Below are positions 40,980-51,663 of a stretch of DNA of 64,000 bases, in pieces. A program made the translations under genes and the position numbers. Origin of the DNA: Prorocentrum cordatum (Eukaryota > Sar > Dinophyceae > Prorocentrales > Prorocentraceae); contig CAUYUJ010021135.1 of NCBI GenBank assembly GCA_963575745.1, positions 1 through 64,000 of the forward strand, written 5' to 3'. Every line of letters starts with the position of its first letter. The first letter of the stretch is position 1. The notes below the pieces were generated by a model. The model was not told where the DNA came from. It saw nothing but the letters and a program-made list of their open reading frames with translations, and did not search any database.

Positions 40980-41600
40980 CGGGGGCTTCTTGAGGGCCTG
41001 CTGGCGGTCTCGGGTCATCTTGGGGCGGATGGCTTAAAACGTTGCTTAGCGTCCCCGTCTTGGGGCACTCTTGTGGCCGTATTGGGCTGTGTTGGGGGCC
41101 TTTGGGTCCGTCATGGGGCCCTCTGGGGGTTCTTTTGAAGGCCTCTTGGGGCTGGTGGGAGGAGTCTCCGGGGCCTGCTGACGGTCGATTTTTGGGCGGA
41201 TGGCTCGAACTTTAGTTTCGTGTTGCCCCTCTTGCTCTGGGGGTCATTTTGGGCGGTCGTGGGGGCTTCTGGGCTCTTTTGGAGCTTTCTTGGGCTGTCT
41301 GCAGGCTTTCTTGGATGCCTCTTGGACCGTTTAATCTTGACAGATCTTGGGCCTTTGTGCCTCTTGGGGCCTCTTGGAGCCTCTTTGTGGCCTTTGGGGG
41401 GCCTCTTGGAGGGGCCCCTTGCCTCTTGGGGGGGCTCTTCGGAGGCCTCTTGAAGCGCTCTTGGTCCGTCTTGGGGGTCTATTGCCCTGCCTAAGGCCAT
41501 CTTAAGCGTTTCGTAGCGCTCTAGGGCCGTCTCCGAGACCTTTGCCCGTCATAGGGGGGCATGTGGGGGTTCTCTTGGCTCGTCTTGGGGCACTCGTGAT
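40980..41600. repeat. Degenerate TCTTGG array 3
   Basis: GGCCTCTTGG and CTCTTGGGG words every 12-18 bp. It contains the block GGCTCGAACTTTAGTTTCGTG (41201) shared with array 2, and a near-copy of its left part at 41010-41035. The minus strand is open over about 130 codons and Pro/Arg/Lys/Gln-rich. Confidence 0.7.
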
Positions 41601-42185
41601 GCTCTGGCGGCCCAGGCGGAGCACTGGTGAGCTTGTAGACCCACCCAGCCGCCCTCAAACGCGATTTTGGAGTCTCTGGGGGGGAAGAGTGGCTCCAATC
41701 AATCATCTCGCACGCCGTTTCATCCTGGCACGCGGGGGTCGGTGGACATCTCTGCATCGTTCCTACGAAATTCCCTCCCAGAAGGTCCCTCCTAAGTTAA
41801 GAGTGGGGGAGCCGAACTGTCTTACACTGTCCCTGGGTGACCTGATCCACGGTGCAGACTCTTGTGGTTGGTTGTTTGTGTGGCTGGTTGGTTTGCTGTT
41901 GATGACGAGTTCATACGTCTACGAAATAATTCATTATGATCCTCCCCTGCCCGGTGCCCACTGTGTTCCAATTGAAGTGGTTCTCCTGGGGATCGCAGCC
42001 TGTTCTTTGCAGGGGGACGTCTTGCGCCTAGATTGTGCCCCTGACCCCTGGTTTACTACAACAGCGGTTCCCGCCGGATACTCCCTCACAGTTTATCCAG
42101 GAGTCGCCCATTCGCGCAGCACTTCCTCGCAATTGATTACGACGCCGCGCCGACGACAGTCAGGGATGGCGCTCTGGCTTTGGAT
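41601..42185. other. Intergenic stretch, nothing recognised
   Basis: A 230-codon plus frame crosses it but has no recognisable domain. Confidence 0.35.
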
Positions 42186-42190
42186 TCCTG

Positions 42191-42356
42191 TTAAGTCGGG
42201 CCTGTCCCTCTACAGGCGGAATAGCCAAAAATAGTGTGTGTGTATATATAACAGTCTTGGGACGATTTGTTTGAGTAGATTTTCGCACTCTGAGAGATCT
42301 CCTGCTATTGTCCACTTCCGCCCAATATCCGCCTGTAGGGGACATGCCCGACCTCA
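42191..42356. mobile_element. Family C inverted-repeat element, copy 5 (166 bp)
   Basis: Starts TTAAGTCGGGCCTGTCCCTC and ends GACATGCCCGACCTCA. The flanks GATTCCTG and GACTGCTG agree at 6 of 8 positions. TGTGTATATATA run inside. Confidence 0.82.
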
Positions 42357-42397
42357 GACTGCTGCAGGACCTGCTCGGGAGGCGCGCCGCCATGCGC

Positions 42398-42548
42398 AGT
42401 GAGGAGGGGGAGGAGGGGGAGGAGGGGGGGAGGGGGAGGAGGAGGAGGAGGAGGAGGAGGAGGAGGAGGAGGAGCAGGAGGAAGAGGCGAAGGAGGAGCA
42501 GGAGGAGGAGGAGGAGGAGGAGGAGGAGGAGGAGGAGGGCCAGGAGGG
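42398..42548. repeat. GGA microsatellite
   Basis: AGG repeats on the plus strand with GGGG and AGC interruptions. Confidence 0.95.
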
Positions 42549-42730
42549 CTAGGAGAAGGATCCCCCCCCGCGCTGCCCCGCGTGGGCCCCGGCGCGCTTC
42601 TCCGCGGCCCGGCCGCGCGACGAGGGCCGCAGCTGTGGGGCCCGCTCGCCCGGGCCCGCCCCTCCGCGGCCCGCCGCGCGGGGTGCGGCCAGCAGGGTGG
42701 CCAGTCAGCACGAACGAACCGGGTACGGAG

Positions 42731-42981
42731 CGAATGGAAGCAGTACGTCGTTTGGTCGGCCAGACCCAGACCTCCTCGAGTCCTGAAAAAATCACGACGC
42801 CAGGTTTTTCGCTATTGTCGGCCTCCGGGGGCCCTCACCGGGCCTCGGGAGCGTCAAGAAACGACTCGGGATGGAAAACCGGTCCCGGGGAATGGGTCCG
42901 GACCTTTGGGGGTCGCGTCATGAAAAAATCATGACGTCGGGGGTCTGGGAATGGAAGCAGTACGTCGTTTGGTCGGCCAGA
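42731..42981. repeat. Family M monomer bracketed by a 33-bp direct repeat
   Basis: GCAGTACGTCGTTTGGTCGG lies in direct repeats at 42731-42763 and 42949-42981. Between them a family M unit carries GAAAAAATCACGACG, then CCTCGGGAGCGTCAAGAAAC, GATGGAAAACCGGTCCCGGG, and GAAAAAATCATGACGTCGGG. The whole looks like a 218-bp segmental duplication or a repeat inserted with its flank. Confidence 0.75.
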
Positions 42982-43096
42982 GGGAGCCAAGGGGCTCGGC
43001 GAAGGAGCCCGGTGTGTATGTATAGGCGCGCGTCTGTCCCACGAGCGGGGCGGCTGGCGCGCCCACACACACCGCCCCTCCTTCCGGCACGAGCGG

Positions 43097-43277
43097 AACG
43101 GGTACGGAAAGAATGGGTGCGGTGCCGAACAGCAGTTCCTGTCCACTTCGAACAGGACTCGCTGTCCGCGCCGCCGCGGCCTCTGTCCATTCGAGAGAGA
43201 GGGCTGCCTGCCCAGCAGCGGCCGCTGCTGGTGTGGACAGCATTTGTGGTTGGGCATTGTGCCCATTCTTTCCGTGC
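43097..43277. repeat. Family P inverted repeat
   Basis: ACGGAAAGAATGGGTGCGGT near 43104 is inverted as GCCCATTCTTTCCGTGCC near 43261. The inner parts also carry GAACAG/CTGTCC and GCAGCGGCCGCTGC palindromes. One copy only. Confidence 0.6.
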
Positions 43278-43849
43278 CCACTTCGGGCGTCCATGGCCAG
43301 AGACTGGGGTGCAGACGGGGGTATTTTTTGGGTCTGCGGGCCCGCGCAGCAGGTCGAGCGCCGTCCGAACACTAGCCGGGCCGCGACCAGGCAGCAAGAA
43401 AAGAGGGGCAAGCGAAGCAAGCGCGCGGGCAGCCACTCAGAAGAAGAAGAAGAATAATAATAATAAGAAGAAGAAGAGCCAGAAACAAAACTCCCAACTC
43501 GGTGGCGTGGAGACCCCGGTGGCGACCATCAAGCAGGCGCAGCCAAAGTGGCGCGGCGGCGCGACCATGAACACGCAGAGGTCGATTTCGGTGTGAGTCG
43601 GCACAAGGCCCAACAAATACGAGCAGGACCGACAAGCACACCCGGACGACGTCCGTGCCGTAGGCGACACAACAGCACCGTGTCAGCGCAAGAGTGAAGA
43701 GGGGCAACCTCGTCACAGACAGGACTGCAAACGGCAGTACCTCTTGTTTGTACAGCAGTGGCACATGTCGAAAGCGAAGTCCATGCAGGAGAGAGCAGCC
43801 CGGGCGCACAGAGCCACACATGCCGAAGTCCTTGCACCGAAGAGGACGG

Positions 43850-44460
43850 CAGCGTAGCGAGATCCCACTGAACCATACGGTGACCAGTGGAGGCCGACAC
43901 CAGACAGGAGCAGGCCAGGGGCCCCATGACCGCCCATCCCCAGTGTGATCCTTGCATGGAATTCGTAGCGAGACCTCACGGAAACCTTCCGGTCACCAGT
44001 GGAGGCCGACACCAGCCAGGAGCAGGTCAGGGGCCACGTGACCGCCCGTTCCCAGTGTGAACCTTGCATGGAATTCAGGCTGTCAGAGCACCATCAGACA
44101 GCGGTATTGGCGGCAACCCCAGCCGCGTGGGATAAACCCGGTGAAACGAGGGAGAGGAGGGGAAGTGCACGCCAGGCACGGTAGGAACCCCGATGTGGCA
44201 GCTCGCTGCAGCGGCGTTAGGATGCAGGAGGGGAGGAAAGGAAGGGCACGCCAGAGGAAAGGAGAAGAAAAGAGACACGATCATCGGAACCCCACTGAAC
44301 CCTTTCGGTCATCAGCAGCTGGGGGGGTGGGCGCTGGCCTAGCGCAGCCGGTGGGCACCTCACCACCAAGTCCTGGCGTAATATTTTGCGTGGGAACAAA
44401 GCTGGCGGAGCACCATCCGACAGCGGTATTGGCGGCAACCCCAGCCGAAAAACAAAATCT
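43850..44460. repeat. Tandem duplication region (112-bp unit and a 322-bp-spaced repeat)
   Basis: GTGGAGGCCGACACCAG recurs at 43887 and 43999 (112 bp), each followed by CCAGTGTGA-CCTTGCATGGAATTC. GACAGCGGTATTGGCGGCAA occurs near 44097 and 44419. CCACTGAACC also occurs near 43865 and 44290. No coding frame is preserved across the units. Confidence 0.75.
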
Positions 44461-45085
44461 CAGAGAAACAGGAGAGGGGGAGTCAGCGAAACGCTGACGC
44501 AAAAGGAAATGAAGAAGAGAGCTCACCATAACCCTGCGTACACTGACGCGCACGCCAGGCGCTCTGTATCGAAGCTTACCTCAGCATGCCCGCCACTGGC
44601 ACCATCTTGCCGTTGTCCTCCACACGAAGTCCTGGGTGAAGCTGGGCTTTTAAAGCCGCGAGGTAGCGTGCAATCGCGATGATGAGGTCTTACACTGGGC
44701 TATCGCACCGTCCCGTGTGCGCCGTCGGGTGTGGGCAAGGCAAAGCAAACGGGGGTATGGGGAACGCCGATTTCCACGTTGGGCTGTGCCCCCGTTTACG
44801 GGGCCCCAGGCGCCGTAGACGGGGGCCAGCCAACACCTCTTCGTCCTCCTCGTCCTCTTCCTGTTCCCTCAAAGCCCTCTTTCCCTCCTCATATTCCTTC
44901 TCCTTTTCCACCCACGCCGACTCGTAATCCTCCATTTTCTCTTACCTCTCCTGCAAGCTTCCCGCGCCACCCCTGGGCGCCAAAGGTTCCAGATCTACAT
45001 GTAAGTTTTACGTTGTTGCACGAAGTTTCAGGTTTTGGAAGTCGATTCAAAACTAATGCGATCGTGATTTCACACTTCCTGCGGG
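44461..45085. other. Intergenic stretch, nothing recognised
   Basis: A pyrimidine-rich patch at 44830-44960. No gene recognised. Confidence 0.4.
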
Positions 45086-45089
45086 GATG

Positions 45090-45385
45090 ATGGAGCTATT
45101 GATGATGATGATGATGATGAGAAGGAGGGCAGGGCAGAAGGAGGAGGAGGGAGCATGAGGTGGAGGATGTAGGTGGGAGAATGAACTGTGTGAGGAGGGA
45201 GGAGGGCGGATAGAGGAGGGTGGAGGAAGGAGTGATGGAGGGAGGATGGAAAAGGAAGGGGGAGGAGGGAGGAGGGAGGAGGGAGGACGGAGGGAGGTGC
45301 GAAGGGGGAGAGAGGAAGAACGGAAAAGGGGAACAGGAGGGGGAGGAGGAGGAAGAGGGAGGGTGGGAGGGGTAGGCGGGGAGCC
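45090..45385. repeat. GAT run and purine-rich GGAGGGA tract
   Basis: Short GATGATGATGATGATG run at 45098-45120, then G/A-rich low complexity to 45385. Confidence 0.8.
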
Positions 45386-45594
45386 ATCAGCCCGATCGGG
45401 GGCTGGCATCTGGGACCCACAGGGGGCGGGGGATCATAATCATCAGAACCCCTTTGGGGTCGCCTCCTGGCCTCCACGTTGAGACACCATGGGCGATCTT
45501 TAGAATCCTCTGAGACGTCACGCTGGTCTCTTTGAGGCCCTCTCTATCCATCGAACAGTAGTGCCACCAGAGGGAGAGGGTGCTGCCCCCTGGG

Positions 45595-45830
45595 CCCCCC
45601 CCCCTCCCCATCCCCTCAGCGCTCCTCCTTTTCCATCTCGTCCTCCATCTCCCCCTGCCTGTCCTCCTCCTCCTCTTCTTCCCCCTCCTCTTCCTCCTCC
45701 TCTTCCTCCGTAATATACTCCCGATGCTGATGAGGAGGAGGACGACGACGATGATGATAAGGATTGTGTTTTCTGATGATTCGGATGATGATGGTGGTGA
45801 TGATGACGATAATGATGGTCCTGGCTAGCA
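45595..45830. repeat. Pyrimidine tract followed by GAT-rich tract
   Basis: CCTCCTCCTC words to 45715, then GATGATGAT and ATGATGGTG words to 45825, just upstream of the LINE-like element. Confidence 0.8.
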
Positions 45831-45864
45831 CCTAAGAGCGCGCGAAGCGCGCGCGTGGTTCTAT

Positions 45865-48051
45865 ATGTATGTACATGCGTCCTTCCTCCAAGCCCCTCTC
45901 GGCTCGAGCGGTGTCCGTGGGGCTGGTGGAGGCACCACGCAGGCGAGAGATGCCTGCCCAAGCATATCAGGCGCCGCTCCAATGTGCTCCCTCGGGCGAA
46001 TGATGGGCGCAGCACGCGCCACGTTCCTCTCGCTCGCAGTGCTCAACCCGTTCAGTCTGACGGGCACCCGTGGTGATGAGGTCTCCTCCCAGGTACGCCA
46101 GGTCCAGATCGTGGGCTGCCTTGGCACGAAGATCCCGAAACACCCGCACAGCCCCCACCACGTCCAGAGGTACGAGTACCACACAGCCATTCACTTCGGC
46201 TACGGACGCCCCAGCATGCATGTGAACAAATCGCGGGCTGCAGCATCCTCCTCGGCCGCAGGTTCAAAGAGAAACACTTCAAAGACATCATCACGCCGCC
46301 GCCAGAACTGCACGGCCGGGGGGAGCATCACCATCGAACAAGGCACCACGACGTTGAATATCATCACCGCCTACTCGCCGCCCGCTCCGTGGGACCGCAA
46401 GAAGACACCGCAGTGGCGCAGCACCATGACGAAGGTTGCTCAGTGGGTCAGGCTCGGGATCATGAACACGCCGTCCCAGTTCACGCCGATCGCGATGATG
46501 GAACTCAACGACCGATTCGCAGCAGGGCACGAGGGCGATGAGACCGTTGGCCCCTACCCGACGGGAAAAGAAGGAGAGGCAGGCAAGATCTACCACCACA
46601 CTCTGGCAAACACGTACATGGCCGCCGCGAACACGTACTACGACACGGGCCCCACATATGACGGACGCCGCCCATCGGTCACGGATTACATCTTCATCCC
46701 CACGGGACTGGTCTCCTGCATCTTCCAGTGCCGAGTGTGGAACCATGCGGCTCACGCACTTTTGCTATCGCGAAAGTTCAAAGATCTCAAGCCGCTGACC
46801 ATCAAGCTCGAGGCTCCACCAGCATGCCACTCGCCCACAAACGCCTACCAGACCTTGGATCGCGACGCCATCGCACTGGGTCTGAAGGGAGGCCACAAGA
46901 GGATCGAGTTCCTAGAAAGCTTAGGGGCCTACCTGAGCACCCGCGCCGACCTGCTGGACGAGTACCTCACCTACGACGACGGCACCTACCACCGGGGACT
47001 CACAATGCAATGCTTCCGCGACGCGGCGCTCGAACATTTCGCAGTCGCCCACCAACGCCCCGCTTGGTATCGAGAAGCTCGTGAGCGCAAACTACATCTG
47101 CTTAAGGAACGCGCCATGCTACGACAACGCTTGCATGCGCAAGCCGAGCACGCCGATGCTGACGACGACCGACTTCGACAGCCCGACGACACTACCCATG
47201 ATCTGAGCAAGCAACTCCGACGCCACATGAAGGACACCAACCACAAGTACCAGGAAATGCAGTGTGACGAACTCTGGCAAGCCTGGAGAACGCGCCACCT
47301 CGCCGAGTGCCACCGCGTCACCAAGAACATGCTGCGCCACAAGCTGCGGGCCCGCAAGCGCTTCTACGGCATCCTCCCGAGCCCCCGCCCAAGCATGGAA
47401 CAATGGCAACACTTCCTCCAACGGCCAGGCGCAGAAGGAGGATTACTGGCGATACCTGCTCCAGTCGCTCCCCCGGCGCGCGAGGACCCAGCGCCCTCGC
47501 GCGAGCAGCTCGCGCCGACCACTTCGACATCAAGGAGCCCCCCGAGGCCCACGCCAGCACCTCCCACCACAATTGAGACGACCAGCACCGACCACGCCAC
47601 ACTCCTCCATTGCACGGAGCTCGACTTTGACACCATGCTAAACCAAGAGTACGGCGACCTGGCCAACGACGACGAGCCCCCGACCGAGTTACCACCACCT
47701 GCACCACCCGCAGCAGCCACGAGTGCTACCAGCACCACCGCATCACGCCCATCCCCACTTCAGCTCAACTACGTTATCGAAGCCGCCGATGAGCTCGCAG
47801 CCGTCGCCAAGCTGCTGGGCATGGCCAAGCGCAGGAAGTGCGCCCCCACCTGGGGTCCCTCCGAGATCTTACTGATGGCCTTACAACCTGAAATACTCCG
47901 ACGCCCTGGGCGACCCCGAGGAGGACTAGGCGCGCCGCGCGCCCCCGACGGCTCCGAGGACCCCTTCCAAGAGAAAGCTACAACTACCGCGCGAATACCG
48001 ACTGGGCATATCACGACTGATTGGATGCTTGGCCCACGCCCGACAGCATAA
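45865..48051 (+). CDS. LINE ORF: APE-type endonuclease plus linker to reverse transcriptase
   Basis: 728-codon open frame from an ATG; the start is uncertain because upstream sequence is not conserved. Endonuclease landmarks in order: IVGCLGTKI at about 82-90 (most active family members have Glu in the QE-T motif here; Gly is seen), ITAYSPP at about 167-173, MELND at 212-216 where GDFN/MDLND is usual, and SVTDYIFIP at 271-279, the conserved S-x-x-DYI motif. A His-containing NHAAHA follows where SDH is expected. The linker is charged and helical, then Pro/Thr-rich. The end carries KRRKCAPTWGPSEI (about 654-667), the K-x-APG-x-D-x-P-x-E-like entry to reverse transcriptases. The frame then stops before the RT core. 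In life this enzyme nicks target DNA to prime reverse transcription; this copy looks inactive. Confidence 0.7.
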   Translation: MYVHASFLQAPLGSSGVRGAGGGTTQARDACPSISGAAPMCSLGRMMGAARATFLSLAVLNPFSLTGTRGDEVSSQVRQVQIVGCLGTKIPKHPHSPHHVQRYEYHTAIHFGYGRPSMHVNKSRAAASSSAAGSKRNTSKTSSRRRQNCTAGGSITIEQGTTTLNIITAYSPPAPWDRKKTPQWRSTMTKVAQWVRLGIMNTPSQFTPIAMMELNDRFAAGHEGDETVGPYPTGKEGEAGKIYHHTLANTYMAAANTYYDTGPTYDGRRPSVTDYIFIPTGLVSCIFQCRVWNHAAHALLLSRKFKDLKPLTIKLEAPPACHSPTNAYQTLDRDAIALGLKGGHKRIEFLESLGAYLSTRADLLDEYLTYDDGTYHRGLTMQCFRDAALEHFAVAHQRPAWYREARERKLHLLKERAMLRQRLHAQAEHADADDDRLRQPDDTTHDLSKQLRRHMKDTNHKYQEMQCDELWQAWRTRHLAECHRVTKNMLRHKLRARKRFYGILPSPRPSMEQWQHFLQRPGAEGGLLAIPAPVAPPAREDPAPSREQLAPTTSTSRSPPRPTPAPPTTIETTSTDHATLLHCTELDFDTMLNQEYGDLANDDEPPTELPPPAPPAAATSATSTTASRPSPLQLNYVIEAADELAAVAKLLGMAKRRKCAPTWGPSEILLMALQPEILRRPGRPRGGLGAPRAPDGSEDPFQEKATTTARIPTGHITTDWMLGPRPTA

Positions 48052-49269
48052 CCGCGCCCCCACGCAGGCCGACGCGTCCCAGGGCTTCCAGCTCGACAAG
48101 GGCAAGATGCTTCTCGGGCCCGCGGGGCTGCGCCTCATTCACTGCTTCGACGTTTTCTGGGGCTGCTTCTCCCGCCACCTCCGCGAGAAAAGATTTCCAA
48201 CGAGGCTGCCCGACTACGCGTGCGGCGGCATCCCACATCGACGACGAGAGTCCGGCATGATAGTCACCCGAGTGGTAGCCAGCAAGCTCCGACAAGCGAA
48301 GATTGCCTTCGCAGTGCGTTACCACGACGGCCGCAACGCCTTCGGGTGCACCCACCACGACGCCATCAAAGAACACGTCACCGGCACTGCCAGACCATCA
48401 TCGACGCCAGCGACGGCATCCTCCTCACGCGCAACCGCGAGGGGGGACTCATGGGGTGCTCGAGCGAGCCCGACGCCTTCATGAAGGTCTACAACCACCA
48501 GCTCGAGAAGTGGCGCGCCGACACAGCCGCCACCCACACCAGCATCATGCTCCAGTCATGCGCCCCAGCATGGGACCCAGAAGGACCAGTGCAGGATCTC
48601 AGCCGCCAGGTATTCGTGGGCGACATTTTGAGGTTTCACACCGCACCCCGAGCCGGACCACGCAAACAAGCTATGGACTCCAACGGCCAGCTTCGCGACG
48701 CCAGCATCGACGAGCTCCACGCCCTGACCGCCACCATTTAGCGCGACCTCGACGCCCTGCGCCACTCGCTCCACCAGGGGGGCTTCAGCCTAAACGAGAC
48801 TAAGGAGGAGATCGTCCACTGCATCCCCTCGATGTACCTCCACCGCGCCCTCTTCACCGACCCCCGCGTAAACTGCCGACGACTGACAGCGATAAAACAC
48901 GCGGGAGGCATGTTCGATGCCAAAGCAACGTTCAATGGAGAGCGCGAAGCCCGACTACGTGCTGCCAATGCAGGGTGGTGCCAGTGCCGCCACTTCTGGT
49001 TCAGCCGCGCCCCGCGCCGACTGAAGCGTCTCGTCTTCCAGGCAGTCGCGTGTGAAGCCGCCGTCAGCGCCGCCGAAACCTATTACCTCCATGATACGGG
49101 CTACGAGAAGCTGGACATCTGCTTAGACAAGAAGCTGCGGGCCATGCTACAGGGAAAGGGCTGCCACCAGCACCGCGACTCGCACCACGAGGCGATCTCC
49201 GCAGCTGAGGTGCGGCGTCGATGGGACATCGTTCCGAGCTCGATCGAACCTAGAAAGTACGACGTCTGA
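48052..49269 (+). pseudogene. LINE reverse transcriptase, frameshifted and stopped
   Basis: The RT core starts in the +2 frame (about 48080-48385), with AFAVRYHDGRNAFGCTHH holding motif A (Asp plus AF). It then shifts back to frame 1, where GLMGCSSEPDAFMKVYN is the palm motif B region. Motif C reads FVGD (48613-48624) instead of F/YADD, so one catalytic Asp is Gly. A TAG at 48739 interrupts the frame, and the same frame then continues to 49269 with the usual GFSLNETKEEIV thumb-side motif. Frameshift, stop and lost Asp together make it non-functional. Confidence 0.75.
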
Positions 49270-49507
49270 AACTACTTCAGGGGGCTGCAGCACATCCCGG
49301 CGACTCCCATCAGCTCGTCTCCGCTCTGTTCGGGGAAATCCGCATCGAGAGCTTCCTGCGCGACAATGACCTACCCGTCATGCCGCTCACCTTGACCGAA
49401 GACTGCTACATCAGCCAGGAACACCCGATCGCCAGGCAGTTCGCCACCGACATCCAGGACCTCCTCACCTACGGCATTGCCGAACCCTTGGACCTACTTG
49501 ATTAGAA
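49266..49507 (+). pseudogene. LINE C-terminal extension fragment
   Basis: Continues in frame 3 directly after the stop at 49269, with an HQLVSALFGEIRIE-type segment followed by an acidic stretch, ending in a TAG near 49505. The join to the preceding RT frame requires a frameshift near 49260. Confidence 0.5.
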
Positions 49508-49662
49508 AGGCAGCAACATCACGCTATTCACTGACGCGGAGATCGCTGACGCTCTCTGTGGGATTGACGTGAGTTTCATGAGGGCTGCCTATCTTCGGTG
49601 CGCTATCGCGCCGCCGAGCTCCCGTCTGAGCTCGCTCCTTCAGAGGAGGCCGAACAGTTCGC

Positions 49663-50030
49663 TTGCGCACTGACAACTTCCGAAGGGGCCCATGCATGAG
49701 CATCTGGAAGACCGCGCGGGCACTATATGCACACCAACGGGGAATGGCTCTCGGAGCTGAACATGGTATGTGCTGCATGTTATCACAGCTCACGCTTACG
49801 AATCAGTGCATCATATGTAGTACGACATTCCCGACACGAGCGGGCGCGCAACATCGCATTGCCGCAGCATGGAGATCACGAGCGTGTAAACTCGACCAGA
49901 CTTGGGCCCCCCTATCCCCTCGTGGCCCCGAAGAGACTCATGTGCCCGATCTGCCGGGAATCATGCGAGGAATACACCGAGCTCCGAAGGCACCTCCGTA
50001 ATCATTTACCTCAGAACGTTTTGGGCACCC
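49663..50030 (+). pseudogene. C2H2 zinc-finger segments of the LINE tail
   Basis: Frame 1 has CIICSTTFPTRAGAQH (49807-49857), a finger-like C-x2-C-x11-H with an irregular second half. Frame 2 then has a classical finger CPIC-x12-H-x3-H at 49943-50005. A frameshift separates them. Such fingers follow the RT in some LINE clades and probably bind nucleic acid. Confidence 0.6.
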
Positions 50031-50364
50031 ACACGCTTTCGCTACCGCCACGGCCCATCGACCCGCCAGCGCGAGATGTCCACGGGCTCGGTGCTTCCAC
50101 CAGCAGCGACAGTACCGCAGAGACCGAGCTGGCGCGCCCCACAGGGACCCCCCCCCCACCACCACACACGTCTGGCAGCGGTGGCTCCAACGGGGCCAGG
50201 AACAAGCCAGGAGACCGCTCACGGAGTCAAGGCCGAGGACAGGAAGCCCGCAAGAAGCCAGAGGACCAGGGCGCGGAGATCGACGACCAGAAGATCAACC
50301 CCAAGAAGGCCCCCCTCGCCAGAGTACGCCGCCGACGAGGAGCAGCACACAATCCGAAGGTGGT

Positions 50365-50907
50365 GCCCATATACCGAACGACGTGCGCGAGCTGCCCGCC
50401 GCCATCTTGCGAGCGACCTACCAGAACACGAAGCAGATCAGGGAGCTCGAAGGGTTCATCATCACGACAGTCAAGATCAGCGACGCTGACCCACTGGTGG
50501 AGGTGATCGAGCAGGAGAACCGCAACTACACTCGAGCCATCCGCCGCGAAGGAGAATCACATGGCAGCGGCCCGCCAGCACCAGGGGCCGCGATGGCGAT
50601 GATGGAAGCGCTGACCCAACAAGACATCGGAGCGAAGAGCAAGGGAGATTTCACCGCGACCATCGAGCGCACCACCGCAATGGACCAGTACCACGTGCAG
50701 GACATCTTCCCGACCTGCAAGCTCGAGAAGGCGTACAAAAGCGGCCAGGCGAAGATCCTATTCAATTGCAGGGACTACGAGATCAGGCAGAGCCTGATGA
50801 CGGCACTGCACAACGCCGACAAGCAGGCGTGCGTGGGGCCAGCTCCGGCGGGGTTCGTGGAGGACGAGTGGACACTATGGATGGACGCGCTGGTGGACGA
50901 ACTTTGA
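50365..50907 (+). pseudogene. Unrecognised C-terminal domain following the zinc fingers
   Basis: Open frame of about 175 codons without its own convincing ATG (it opens near a GTG at 50383). Mixed hydrophobic/charged helical composition with QNTKQIRELEGFII and an acidic WTLWMDALVDEL end. It reads as a continuation of the LINE-encoded protein after a frameshift near 50380. I do not recognise the domain. Confidence 0.45.
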
Positions 50908-51660
50908 ACAACGGGGTGCTGCCGTCTGGGGTACGGACTGCCAACAATGACGATGACGGCATCACGATTACGGGCGAGTCCACGCGGCGTTTAACAGCGA
51001 CAAGTGCAACGACGGGGATCTGCACACTGTCGCCAACTCCACCTACACCTTCGCCTACTTCTAAACCCTCAGCTACGCCTCTGCCTACGCCAGCACCAAC
51101 AGCCACTTCAGCATCAACGACGAGGGCAGTAGTGCAGTATGACAAGGCTTCCGCCTATGTGAGCAAGCCGACTCCTGCTCGGGGACGGCTCGGGAGGGAA
51201 ATTGGCCACCCTCACTCCACCTCCTTCTGCCCCCCGCCCCCGAGCCCTGCTGCTGCCTCCATGCCGTCCACTTCTCCTCCTCCTCCTCCTCCTCCTCCTC
51301 CTCCCCCGACTCGAAGTGCCAGATCCTCCCTGCTCGCCGCTCGAGGGAGAGGTCGGAGCCGAGGACATGGGTACGGGAAAGGCCGTGCTCGCGGCCCGAG
51401 GTGAGCTGGGTTGTGGGCCCACCGTTTCCACGCTGGGCCGCTCATAACCATGTGAGCGGCGCCGATAGAAAAACCGCCCACATTGGGCGAGCACCGTCTA
51501 GGTTCCTCTCTGTATCTTATTCAGATCTGACGTTCGGAACTTTGGACAGTTTGATGTGAGTAAATCCCTCCTCCCCCTTTGTGCCTCGTCCTGCCACCCC
51601 GTGCGTCATCCTTCTCCTCCGCTCCATCGACATCATCTTGCTATTCCTCAATCGTTAACC
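50908..51660. other. Region after the LINE-like element
   Basis: A plus-strand frame overlapping the LINE end continues to 51404 with a Thr/Pro-rich stretch, a TCC run at 51275-51305 and a Gly/Arg-rich end. It may be an extension of the element or chance. No other gene recognised. Confidence 0.35.
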
Positions 51661-51663
51661 TAA

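Larger units (their letters stand above)
45865..50907 (+). mobile_element. Decayed LINE-like (non-LTR) retrotransposon
   Basis: In order: APE-type endonuclease, linker, reverse transcriptase split over two frames, a C-terminal extension in a third frame, C2H2-finger segments, and an acidic/helical C-terminal domain. No LTRs or terminal inverted repeats. The true 5' and 3' ends are not visible. An A-rich stretch at 52205-52262 is too far away to assign with confidence as its tail. At least five frame changes or stops show it is dead. Layout and motif wording fit the LINE elements known from dinoflagellate genomes. Confidence 0.75.

Noticed and set aside
41542-42234. 230-codon plus-strand frame
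   Set aside because: It runs into a family C element and contains no recognisable domain; chance opening is likely.
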